Notes under the pieces: generated by a model | Database searches by the model: none | Seen by the model: the letters and a program-made list of their open reading frames with translations, nothing else | What the model was told of the DNA's origin: nothing | Program-made: the position numbers and the translations under genes | Origin: Torymus aiolomorphi | Lineage: Eukaryota; Arthropoda; Insecta; Hymenoptera; Torymidae | NCBI GenBank assembly: GCA_036365515.1 | Contig: CM070876.1 | Span: 131,342,394-131,406,393 of the forward strand | DNA: 64,000 nt | Direction: 5' to 3' | Part shown: positions 10,036 through 18,885 of the stretch, in pieces | Position numbering within the stretch: position 1 is the stretch's first letter | How the letters are laid out: every line of letters begins with the position of its first letter

Positions 10036-11421
10036 CTACCTGCCCCCTTGGCCGTTTCCCTGCTGGTTTCCGGCAGCATTGGGGTTGCGGTCGCTTCCCC
10101 TTTGCTCGTTGCCGTAACCCCTTCGGTACTCTGGCCGTTGTGGAGGTCCATTACTCCTTGGACTTGGCGGCCTAGCCTGGTGGGTCGCGCTACTACCCCC
10201 ACTAGGCTGATTATTACTTTGCCCGCCTTCCCGCTGCCTGTTCTCCCAATTATTCTTTTTCTTGGGCTTCTTGAACGACTGTGGGTTTGGCGTTTGCCCA
10301 CTATTTCCGTCGGTGCCTTTCTTTGTCAAGCTTGACAAACACTCGGCCATCACCCGACGGAACATAGCCTCGAGGCTTTCTCGAGGCTCCTGCTGTTGTT
10401 GCCCCATCGCCGCCACTCCTGGATTCTGCTTTTTCCGCTGATCCGTGGTTGGCTCTGTAGGTACGTAGGCAAACTCTGGCAAGTAAGTGCGCTCTGGCGG
10501 TGGTGGCGAGTGATACACCTTATCTGCCGCGAGCGCTAATTCGGCCTCCCGGGCTAAATCCAGGAGCCCTCGGTAATCCGTAATTTGATTACGCATCACC
10601 ATTTTTTGTAGTTCTGGCCGCATGTTCCGGTGCAACATGTCCAATTGTTGGGGCATGCTAGGCACCGGAACTAACTTGAGAATCAAGGCTTGCAGATTCA
10701 CTACGTAATCTCTCGTGAGTTCGTTTCTGCCTTGAGTCCTCGCGTTTATCTCCGCTAGGATTCGCTGTTGATGGCCCCTGTCACCGCCATACATGTGTAT
10801 TATGGCCTCTTGGAAGTCTTGCCAAGATCGCCACGTATGACGGTTACTCCTATACCAGGTGGCCGCTACTCCACTCAGGAGCTCTGACAATGACGAGAGT
10901 ACTTCGTCGTACGTCAGATTTGCTAGAGCTCGACATTCCTCTACTCTCGTGAGGAATAACTCGACGCTCTGCTCCTTCAAGGACCCAGAGAACTTGATGT
11001 GCCATTTCCTTACGATTTGGCCAACATCACGGTTCGTCTGTTGAGGCACGTACGTCTGCCTCGTAGACTGGTCCAGTGTAGCGCTCACCCCCGCCTGACG
11101 CTGTGTAGGATTTCTTCCGCTATTCCTCCTAGCGTCCCTTGGCGATTCAGTATTGGGGCTGCTGCTGTCAAAATTCACATATGTGAACGTGTCCTGAAAG
11201 TTCACATGTGGTGATCCTCGTCCCCTGCCCGCACTCGGTAGTTGGACTCCCTCCAAGCGCGTGCTTGAGGGTGGGTGTCGAGCTTCTTGGAGTATTCGCA
11301 CACTCTCTTTGAGCTCTTCCACCTCTTTGACGAGTCTATGGATCACCGACAGCAGCTGTTCTGAGACTACGTTATCTCCCACAGCAATCCCTGCGGTACG
11401 CTGTTCCCCGCACTTGGCCAC
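10036..11421 (-). CDS. gag: Gypsy gag
   Basis: A 461-residue frame with a retrotransposon gag capsid domain at about residues 135-290 (WHIKFSGSLKEQSVELFL, LLSGVAATWYRSNR, then MRPELQKMVM). The tail is basic and rich in Asn, Gln, Gly and Arg, and likely replaces a classical CCHC knuckle, which I do not see. The frame is closed by TGA directly upstream (11424-11422) and begins with GTG at 11421, so it has no proper ATG start here. It overlaps the end of ORF1 by 55 bases in the -1 frame. Expression by frameshift from ORF1 is possible, as is decay. A G-GGA-AAC slippery site sits near its 3' end, before the TAG at 10036. Confidence 0.85.
   Translation of the reverse strand: MAKCGEQRTAGIAVGDNVVSEQLLSVIHRLVKEVEELKESVRILQEARHPPSSTRLEGVQLPSAGRGRGSPHVNFQDTFTYVNFDSSSPNTESPRDARRNSGRNPTQRQAGVSATLDQSTRQTYVPQQTNRDVGQIVRKWHIKFSGSLKEQSVELFLTRVEECRALANLTYDEVLSSLSELLSGVAATWYRSNRHTWRSWQDFQEAIIHMYGGDRGHQQRILAEINARTQGRNELTRDYVVNLQALILKLVPVPSMPQQLDMLHRNMRPELQKMVMRNQITDYRGLLDLAREAELALAADKVYHSPPPPERTYLPEFAYVPTEPTTDQRKKQNPGVAAMGQQQQEPRESLEAMFRRVMAECLSSLTKKGTDGNSGQTPNPQSFKKPKKKNNWENRQREGGQSNNQPSGGSSATHQARPPSPRSNGPPQRPEYRRGYGNEQRGSDRNPNAAGNQQGNGQGGR
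10054..10060 (-). promoter_or_regulatory. Putative -1 ribosomal frameshift site, gag to pol
   Basis: On the minus strand the heptamer GGGAAAC is read in the gag frame as G-GGA-AAC, the correct phase for simultaneous slippage. It lies 15 bases upstream of the gag TAG. The pol frame is the -1 frame and stays open through this point. A downstream pseudoknot or stem was not computed. Confidence 0.6.
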
Positions 11422-12305
11422 TCAAAACTCTGTGGCTGCGGTGGACTTCGCGTTTGCTGCCAGAACGCGTGCTGCCCATTTTGTGCCGACAACGACTCTT
11501 GTTCTTGACTCCGCCGGAATTGTCGTTGCCTGCGCTGCTCTTCTAGCAACGCCTGCTGTCGCTGCTGCTCTTGATGCTTTCGCTGTTGCTGCCGCTGCTG
11601 CTCCTGCTGCTGTTGCTGTTGCTGCCGTCGCTGCTGCTCCATCTGCTGCTGCTGTTGCATTTGTTGCTGCTGCATTTGCTGCTGCTGCATTTGCTGCTGT
11701 TGCAGTTGCTGCTGCTGCATTTGCTGCTGCTGCATTTGCTGCTGCTGCATTTGCTGCTGCTGCAGTTGTTGCTGTTGAAGCTGTTGCTGTTGGAGCTGTC
11801 CCTCGGCTTCGGCTGGAGATGTCCCGGTGGGTGCTGCAGAGCTCAATATCTCTGTCCCGGAACCCTCCTGGCCGTTTGCCTCATCCGCTGGCTCCACCAC
11901 TGCATTATGTGCTTGTTGTGGAGCGTTCATCCTCCGAGACTCCGAGAGTTTTTGCATCACTATCGGGTCATCAAGGAGCGTAATGAACGGGTGCGGTTGG
12001 TCTGGATCAGTATTGGGATCCACAATAGTCGACCCAGACTTGTTCATCAACGTTAAGTCGATGAACGCCCTTCGGGACTGCTCGCGTTTAGCAAACGCTT
12101 GCTTCTCCGACAGCTCCGGCTCTGGCACAAAATCGGCGGCACTGTAATCGCCCATAAGCCACTTGATCGTTGTCAGCATATTCACTGATTGCAGATCTGA
12201 CTGCTGCAGACCAAGGGCTTGCATGGCCTCGATAATTTCCTCTTCGGGCTGTGTATACGCCCAATTGAGTATCGCAGATTCCGCAAATTGCGACGATCGG
12301 GCCAT
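11367..12305 (-). CDS. Gypsy ORF1: Gln-rich protein upstream of gag
   Basis: I place the start at the ATG at 12305 (context CACCATGG, close to ideal). The open frame extends 37 codons further upstream without another ATG. The first 150 residues are mixed and acidic, with no domain I recognise. They are followed by a long polyglutamine block interrupted by Met or Leu (QQQMQQQQM pattern, about 11570-11800) and a Gln/Arg-rich tail. The last 55 bases overlap the gag frame. It may be the N-terminal part of a Gag precursor (matrix-like) joined to gag by a -1 shift, or a separate accessory protein. The CAG/CAA tract is likely to vary in length between copies. Confidence 0.6.
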   Translation of the reverse strand: MARSSQFAESAILNWAYTQPEEEIIEAMQALGLQQSDLQSVNMLTTIKWLMGDYSAADFVPEPELSEKQAFAKREQSRRAFIDLTLMNKSGSTIVDPNTDPDQPHPFITLLDDPIVMQKLSESRRMNAPQQAHNAVVEPADEANGQEGSGTEILSSAAPTGTSPAEAEGQLQQQQLQQQQLQQQQMQQQQMQQQQMQQQQLQQQQMQQQQMQQQQMQQQQQMEQQRRQQQQQQQEQQRQQQRKHQEQQRQQALLEEQRRQRQFRRSQEQESLSAQNGQHAFWQQTRSPPQPQSFEWPSAGNSVPQGLLWEIT

Positions 12306-12416
12306 GGTGTCAATTGGCTGTGCGCTTCCCCACGAACTTATTTTACTAGCGCGAGTAGTATCCTGATTGATGGCAGAGAGAGTTTGCCTTTTCAACCCGT
12401 GAGCTAGCTTTTTCAA

Positions 12417-13252
12417 CGCGAACCCGGGTTACTTTCTAAGAGCTACGGCGGTTGCTCTTAACCTCGATAATGTACGAGGATTTCCCGTATGCGGCTCTAA
12501 AAAAAAATAAAAGCTATTTCTGTAATTAATTACGATTTGTAATTAATTAGGCTCCACTACTCGCACTTGTAATTTTAAAATAAATATATGTGAAAAAAAT
12601 TATATATATATGTGTCAAAACGGACAAAATCACCAAAAACACAAAAAAATAAATACAATTTTCACCTAAAAAAAAATAAAAACAATTTTTAAGTTCGAGG
12701 GGATTTTTGCGCTCGAGTTTTTACTCGGGCGCACAGTCAACTTTTTGTTCCGAGAGTGCTTGCCGACTTTCTCTCGATCTTCTTCTAACTGCACGATAAA
12801 AGAAAAAAAATTTTATTTTTCGCCCAAAAAAAAATAATTCGTATCGGAAATACGAGGACGAGAAGAAAAAAAAATTTTCGAGACGAGAAAAAAAATTAAT
12901 TAAAAAATTAATTATCGCTAAAAAAAAAAAAAAAAAATTTTGTCGTTAAAAAAATTAATTGTTATTAAAAAAACTTTAATTGTTAACAATAATTCCTCAA
13001 CGCTCCAAAAATTCCGCGATCAATATCTCTCCTCGTCGGCACACTAGGTCGAGGGTTATTGGCTATCGCACGCCTAACCTCTCGACCGCACTCTCGCAAC
13101 AGCACGGCTGTGTCACGCACACGCACACACGCGCCTACGAGCTGCGGCACGAAGAGCCTTTGTTTGCAGCTTACGCTCAGCTACGCTGCTGAGCTTCTTC
13201 GCGCCAAGCTTCGCCGCGAATCACGTACGCGTCGCAGGTCCTTCTCCACCCC
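12417..13252 (-). other. Gypsy 5' leader, no gene
   Basis: About 830 bp between the primer site and ORF1 is very rich in A/T homopolymers (12480-12980), then GC-rich near the LTR. Short plus-strand frames at 12980-13277 have no domain and run against the element, so I do not call them. The long leader may carry packaging or internal initiation signals, but none can be shown. Confidence 0.6.
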
Positions 13253-13270
13253 CAAAACGTTGTGGCGCCA
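13253..13270 (-). other. Primer binding site of the Gypsy element
   Basis: Two bases inside the 5' LTR the minus strand reads TGGCGCCACAACGTTTTG. The opening TGG is complementary to the CCA end of tRNAs. I cannot name the tRNA without a search. Confidence 0.6.
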
Positions 13271-13272
13271 GT

Positions 13273-14343
13273 TGTAACGGGATGGCTAGTGGGGGAAAAT
13301 CCCAACAAGCCACAGGCCAGCGATGCCCTAGAACACGGTGCCGCGGGTGTCAGACTAAAATGACTTGCCCGGGGATCTGCTCCTGGACAACGGAAAACAA
13401 CGCGAAGATCGCACACGAACTTCGCTTTCCAACTAATTGGATCGCTGAGTGAAAAGCGCGCGCTCGACGAGTAAAGCGCGCGGCCGCTATGCTCAGATAT
13501 GAAAACGACCGGCGGAGTCGTTTTCCCGCGGAGGCGGCGGTATCCGGGAGAAGGACAGGTTGTAAAGAACAACGCGACGAGTAACTAGATATCACAATAT
13601 ATTCACAAACACTAATCTTTACAAGCACGACGCAAGTGCTGATTAGTACAAAGAGTTAGTTCGCACGCGACCGTTAATATTCAAACGCGCGAACTACACG
13701 GCGCGCGGCGAAGCTGCTATGCTCGAGCGCAGTGTTAAGTACGGCGAGCTGACACACACTCGCACGTACACGGCACAGAAAGCTTGCACGGGGCGATTTC
13801 CGTGCGAGCCTTTACAATAAACCCGCGAGAGGAGAGTAGAAAACTTACGTTAGGAAGGAGCAGCCGGTGCACTCGACTCTCTCTCGCTCCCTGTCGCTCG
13901 CACAGCAGTTGTGCTCTCTTTCTCTCTCTCTCTTGCTCGCTGTATCGTGTCGGCAGGCGGGTTGGCTGCCGGCTCGTTTCTCACAGTCTCGTGCGGCTCA
14001 CGCGGCTCGGGACAGCTCTCTCTCTGTCTCTCTTTCGCACGTTCACTTTATACGGCGCCTCCACTACACTCGCGGGGTCTCACAAGGTACGATAGGACGG
14101 CGCGGACAAGTAAAAACAGGAGAGACACGGAGGAGATGTTTTTAGCGCGATGGCAGACACGAATATGGCTCCCTTTTCTCGCGGGAACCAGTTAGCAGCT
14201 TCGCGACGGATGACGGGCATTTTACGCGTCGCGAGACCGATTCGCTACGCGCGGCGCGCCTCGATTCGGCTGCGCAGGAGTTGCGCGCGCGCGCTCACTA
14301 CCTTCGCGCGGTAGATTAGAATCGCGGCTAGACACGCGTTACA
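13273..14343 (-). repeat. Gypsy LTR, 5' copy
   Basis: 1071 bp, same length and ends as 4198-5268. It abuts (AT)n at 14344 on one side and the primer site on the other. The promoter and transcript start for the element should lie here, though I could not single out a TATA box with confidence. Confidence 0.93.
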
Positions 14344-14375
<32 letters not shown>

Positions 14376-14819
14376 GGTGGGCCAAAAGTACCGGAACGGC
14401 AAAATAACTCGACGGGATTGTATTTTAAGAGAAAAAGCTTAAAACAAAAGATATAGGATTTTTTCTTGGCTATTCGACGGTGATAATGACCATGACCTTG
14501 ACCATAACTTTGAATGTAATTTCAAGGTCAAGTTAATTTCTTTAAATGGGAACCCATAATTTTCACCTCAGAAATGAAAAGAGCGGAAAATTTTACGTCC
14601 GAATGTGACCTTGACCACGACCTCAGCCTTGATCTTGAAGGTTATTTGAAGGTCAAATTGGTTTTTTCAGTGGGAACCCATAATTTTCACCTCAGAAATG
14701 AAAAGAGCGGAAAATTCTACGTCCGAGTATGACCTTGACCATGACCTCCACCGTGACCTTGAAGATTGTGTCAAGGTTAAAAATTTTTTCAGTGGGAACC
14801 CATATCTTTATTCAATAAC

Positions 14820-15412
14820 CATGAGTGACCACAATTTACGTTTGATGACCATAAGTGACCGTCACTGGCTGGGTAGATCTGCGGTTATCCACCAGTGGCC
14901 AAGAATAAATTAGTTTGATTTCGGTGACCATCACTAACCGTAAGTGACCAAAATTTACCTCTGATGACCATTAATGACCATCAATGACTGAGTAGACCTT
15001 CAGTTATCGTTAGTGGCCATTAATTAATTCGTTTGCCTTCAGTGACCATCAATAACCATGAGTGACCAAAATTTACCTTTGATGACGCTCAGTGACCGTC
15101 AATGACTGGGTAGATCTGCGGTTATCCACCAGTGGCCAAGAATAAATTAGTTTGCCTTCGGTGACCATCACTAACCATAAGTGACCAAAATCTACCTCTG
15201 ATGACCATTAATGACCGTCAATGACTGAGTAGACCTTCAGTTATCGTTAGGGGCCATTAATTAATTCGTTTGCCTTCAGTGACCATCAATAACCATGAGT
15301 GACCAAAGTTTACCTTTGATGACGCTCAGTGACCGTCAATGACTGGGTAGATCTGCGGTTATCCACCAGTGGCCAAGAATAAATTAGTTTGCCTTCGGTG
15401 ACCATCACTAAC
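14820..15412. repeat. 237-bp tandem repeat, about 2.5 copies
   Basis: The phrase gggtagatctgcggttatcc recurs at 14871, 15108 and 15345, an exact period of 237 bp twice. Each unit is built from smaller 'gtgaccatnaatgacc' blocks. It lies in the loop of the long-TIR element. Confidence 0.9.
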
Positions 15413-15738
15413 CATAACCTTGCCTTGACTGGCCGGGGTCTCTCACCCTTGCCTTGACTGGCCGGGGTACTTCACCCTTGCCTTGACTTGCCGGGGTCTC
15501 TCACCCTTGCCTTGACTGGCCGGGGTCTTTCACCCTTGCCTTGACTGGCCGGGGTCTCTCACCATTGCCTTGACTGGCCGGGGTATTTCACCCTTGCCTT
15601 GACTGGCCGGGGTCTCTCACCCTTGCCTTGACTGGCCGGGATCTCTCACGCTTGCCTTGACTGGTCGGGGTCTTTCACCCTTGCCTTGACTGGCCGGAGT
15701 CTCTCACCCTTGCCTTGACTGGCTGGAGTCTCTTACCT
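15413..15738. repeat. 29-bp minisatellite, 11 copies
   Basis: The unit CTTGCCTTGACTGGCCGGGG plus TCTCTCACC repeats every 29 bp from 15419 to about 15737 with few changes. It is GC-rich and unlike the AT-rich arms around it. It lies inside the long-TIR element. Confidence 0.92.
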
Positions 15739-16251
15739 TTAAAGGTCATGGTCAAGGTATGGTCAAGGTCATACTTAGACGTAGAATGTTCTGCTCTTTC
15801 CATTTCCGGGGTCAAAAATATGTATGGGTTCCCACTGAAAAAAAATTTGATCTTCAAATAACCTTCAAGGTCAAGGCTGAGTTCATGGTCAAGGTCACAT
15901 TCGGACGTAAAATTGTCCGCTCTTATCATTTCTGAGGTGAAAATTATGGGTTCCCACTGAAAAAACCAATTTGACCTTCAAATAACCTTCAAGGTCAAGG
16001 CTGAGGTCATGGTCAAGGTCACATTCGGACGTAAAATTTTCCGCTCTTTTCATTTCTGAGGTGAAAATTATGGGTTCCCATTTAAAGAAATTAACTTGAC
16101 CTTGAAATTACATTCAAGGTTATGGTCAAGGTCATGGTCATTATCACCGTCGAATAGCCAAGAAAAAATCCTATATCTTTTGTTTTAAGCTTTTTCTCTT
16201 AAAATACAATCCCGCCGAGTTATTTTGCCGTTCCGGTACTTTTGGCCCACC

Positions 16252-16254
<3 letters not shown>

Positions 16255-16302
<48 letters not shown>
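16255..16302. repeat. (TA)n microsatellite
   Basis: About 24 TA units directly follow the right end of the long-TIR element. This is probably its target tract. Confidence 0.95.
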
Positions 16303-16305
<3 letters not shown>

Positions 16306-16439
16306 CTATTGCTATTAGTTTGATATGGGGTTGGTAGTCTATTCGAATCAACAGGTAACCAACACCTTTTAACATACACGCTTTCGGAATCAATACTTAT
16401 GATAATGCAAAACTTTAGTGCCAAATCTTTCACAATTGG

Positions 16440-17050
16440 GGAAAAGGTGTTACTCCTATGACACATTCTACGAAAAAGTGTCACTCCTATGACACATTCT
16501 ACGAAAAAGTATCACTCCTATGACACATTCTATGAAAAAGTGTTACTCCTCCTGTGAAAAAGATTCACTCCTATGACACATTTTGCGAAAAGCGTTACTC
16601 CTCCTATGAATAAGGTGTTACTCCTATGATGCGTTCTACGAAAAAGTGTCACTCCCATGACACATTCTATGAAAAAGTGTTACTCCTACAATGAAAAAAC
16701 GTAACTCCCCCTATGAAAAGGTGTCACTCCTATGACATATTCTATGAAAAAGTGTCACTCCTCATATAGAAAAGTCTCACTCCTATGACACATTCTACGA
16801 AAAAGTGTCACTCCTATGAAAAAGTGTTACTCCTCCTATGAAAAAGCGGTACTCCCCCTAAGAAAAGGTGTTACTCCTATAACACATTCTATGAAAAGTG
16901 TTAATCCTTCTATCAAAAAGTGTCACTCCTCCTATGGAATAGTGTCACTCCTATGACACATTCTACGAAAAAGTGTCACTCCTATGGCACGTTTTAGGAA
17001 AAAGTGTTACTCCTCCTATGAGAAGGTGCACTCCTATGATGCATTCTGAA
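16440..17050. repeat. About 31-bp minisatellite (gtgtcactcctatgacacattc)
   Basis: The unit GTGTCACTCCTATGACACAT plus TCTACGAAAAA recurs about 20 times, with many deleted or shortened units. Each unit contains a small dyad (gtgtcac...atgacac). No coding frame. Followed at 17051-17440 by plain AT-rich DNA. Confidence 0.88.
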
Positions 17051-17446
17051 AGTTAATTTATTAAATAATAAAATTAGGTGGATTTTGGACTAGAGAAGGT
17101 CAACCTTACAAGTCGAAGACTTGATAAGCTATATTAAAAAAATATATATACTTTATATTTCTTATAAAATTACTTTTTGTAATCAACATAATGAAATGCC
17201 AAGTTTAAAAAAATGTTTATTCGAAGTAATAATAATTAAAGTTAATATTTTCTTTATTTCGTAAAATATATTCAGTATATTGATTTTATTTCTACCTTAC
17301 CGACATTATTTTTTTTTAATTTATGGAATTATATAAATAATTTTTAAATACCATTAATATATAAGATACAGTAATCAAAGTAATAACATTTGAATTATCG
17401 TGGAAACTTCACCTGATTTACATAAAAATGTCTGAACCCCTTTAAG

Positions 17447-17520
17447 CGAGCGATAGCGTAACGGATAGCATGCGTTCGTAGTAACTCAAAGGTCGTGGGT
17501 TCGATTTCCAGTCAGGTCGA
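17447..17520 (+). other. tRNA-like sequence, probably a SINE head or pseudo-tRNA
   Basis: An A-box-like TAGCGTAACGG starts at 17454. A B-box-like GGTTCGATTTCC lies about 45 bases downstream, the spacing of a tRNA. The 7-base acceptor strands do not pair (the 3' end reads TCAGGTCGA) and the anticodon arm is poor. I therefore read it as a tRNA-derived SINE or decayed tRNA. The flanks (17051-17446 and 17521-17640) are AT-rich and hold no gene. Confidence 0.4.
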
Positions 17521-17639
17521 AAAATTTTATGTACAATTTTTTCTGCGATAATAAAATTGCGATCAATATAGAAATAAGTTAAAAATAATATGCGAGAATT
17601 GTAATACTTCTAGAGAATTGTTAATATTATTTATAGCTT

Positions 17640-18830
17640 TATGTTACTCTTTCAAGATATTGAGAAAAGATTTCTAGAAAGATTACTAGAATCTTTCATG
17701 GAAGCTTTCTGCCAATGAGTTGCCCCAGAAATTTCGATCTTCCAGGAATCTTTCATGAAAGCTTTCTGAAAGATTTTAATGAATCTTTCTGAAAAGTTTC
17801 AAAAATTCGTTCACCTACATTACGGAAGTCTTGTTGAAACATTTTCTGAAAGCTTATGGTTCTCATTTGTGAAAGCTTCTCGTAATATTCCCACGTCATT
17901 TGTGAATCTTTCAACAATTTTTTCGAAAACTTGAAAAAAGGTCCTTGTAAGATTTTCTAAAAGAGTATTAGAATCTTTCATGTAAGCTTTCTGAAAAATT
18001 ACGAATCTTTCTTGTAGGCTTTCAGAAAGCTTCTAATTATCTTTCTACAAACCTTAAAGATACCTTCCCGAAAGGTTTCCTGACAGGTGACTGCAATCAT
18101 TCAAGGTATCTTTATGTGAATCATTTGTCCCAGACATATTGAATTTCCGCGAATATTCTGTGGAAGCTTCCTAAAAGATTCTTGAAGGTTGCTGCATTCT
18201 TTTACGGAAGCTTGCAGAAAGATTTCCTCTTCCTTCAGAAAGCTTTCACTTACCTTTTCAAAAACTTTAAAGAAACCTTCCTGAAAGGTTTTCTGAAAGC
18301 TTGCTGCAATCTTTAAAGCAATCTTACTGCCAATGATTTGTCCCAGACATTCTGAACTTTCGCGGAGATTTCATGAAAGCTTCCTGAAAGACTGCGAAAC
18401 CTTCTTGGAAGCTTGCAGAACGCTTCTAATTATTTTTCTAGAAACTTTAAAGAAACCTTCCCGAAAGGTTTTCTGACAGGTGACTGCAATCTTTCAAGGA
18501 TCTTTATGTGAGTAATTTGTCCCAGACATTTTGAACTTCCACATAGATTCCGTGAAAGCTTCCTAAAAGATTCTTGAAGGTTGCACGTAAGTTTGCTGAA
18601 AGATTCCCTCTTCCTTCAGAAAGCTTTCAGTTACATTTTCAAAAACTTTAAAGAAACCTTCCTGAAAGGTTTTCTGAAAGGTTGCTGCAATTTGGAAGGA
18701 ATATTACTGCCATTGATTTGTCCCAGACATTCTGAACTTTCGTGGAGATTTCATGAAAGCTTCCTGAAAGACTGCGAATCTTTCTTGCAAGCTTGCAGAA
18801 AGCTTTCAGCAATCTTTCATGCTATGTGGG
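17640..18830. repeat. Degenerate 'cttcctgaaag' satellite with a 381-bp higher unit
   Basis: The stretch is built from variants of 'ctttctgaaag' and 'cttcctgaaagattctt'. A longer unit repeats: 'tccttcagaaagctttca' at 18231 and 18612 are 381 bp apart, and the blocks between them align. Each small unit is itself a partial palindrome (cttt..aaag). The open frame at 18581-18847 is a by-product of the repeat and has no domain. Confidence 0.8.
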
Positions 18831-18885
18831 AATTACTATCATTGTAAAATTTTTAGAGCTTTTTCTTTTTAACAAAAGCTTTAAT

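Larger units (their letters stand above)
4198..14343 (-). mobile_element. Full-length Gypsy-type LTR retrotransposon
   Basis: Two 1071-bp direct LTRs (4198-5268 and 13273-14343) bound the element. Both have TGTAACG/CGTTACA ends when read on the minus strand. By eye they differ at about seven sites, four of them clustered near 4314-4320, so insertion is fairly recent. It sits in a (TA)n tract, with ATAT on each side as a plausible 4-bp target duplication. On the minus strand the order is: primer site, long A-rich leader, Gln-rich ORF1, gag, pol (protease, reverse transcriptase, RNase H, integrase) and a third ORF in the env position, then a G-rich polypurine tract. Integrase and ORF3 carry frameshifts, so this copy is probably not autonomous. 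Confidence 0.92.
14373..16254. mobile_element. Long-TIR non-autonomous DNA element (Tc1/mariner-like ends)
   Basis: The left end CAGGGTGGGCCAAAAGTACC (14373) is mirrored exactly at the right end (to 16254). The match continues for several hundred bases: the left arm is about 14373-14812 and the right arm about 15739-16254. TA-rich sequence flanks both ends, as expected for TA target duplication. No transposase frame is present. The arms themselves consist of repeated 'gaccttgacca' and 'gtgggaacccata' blocks. The centre holds a 237-bp and a 29-bp tandem repeat. The ends resemble Tc1/mariner-type MITEs, but family assignment needs a search. Confidence 0.8.

Noticed and set aside
11261..12056. 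Plus-strand poly-Ala and poly-Leu frames (240 and 161 codons)
   Set aside because: Antisense of the CAG/CAA tract encoding polyglutamine in ORF1.
16440..17050. CRISPR-like regular repeats
   Set aside because: Units are contiguous and variable with no unique spacers; the context is a eukaryotic minisatellite.
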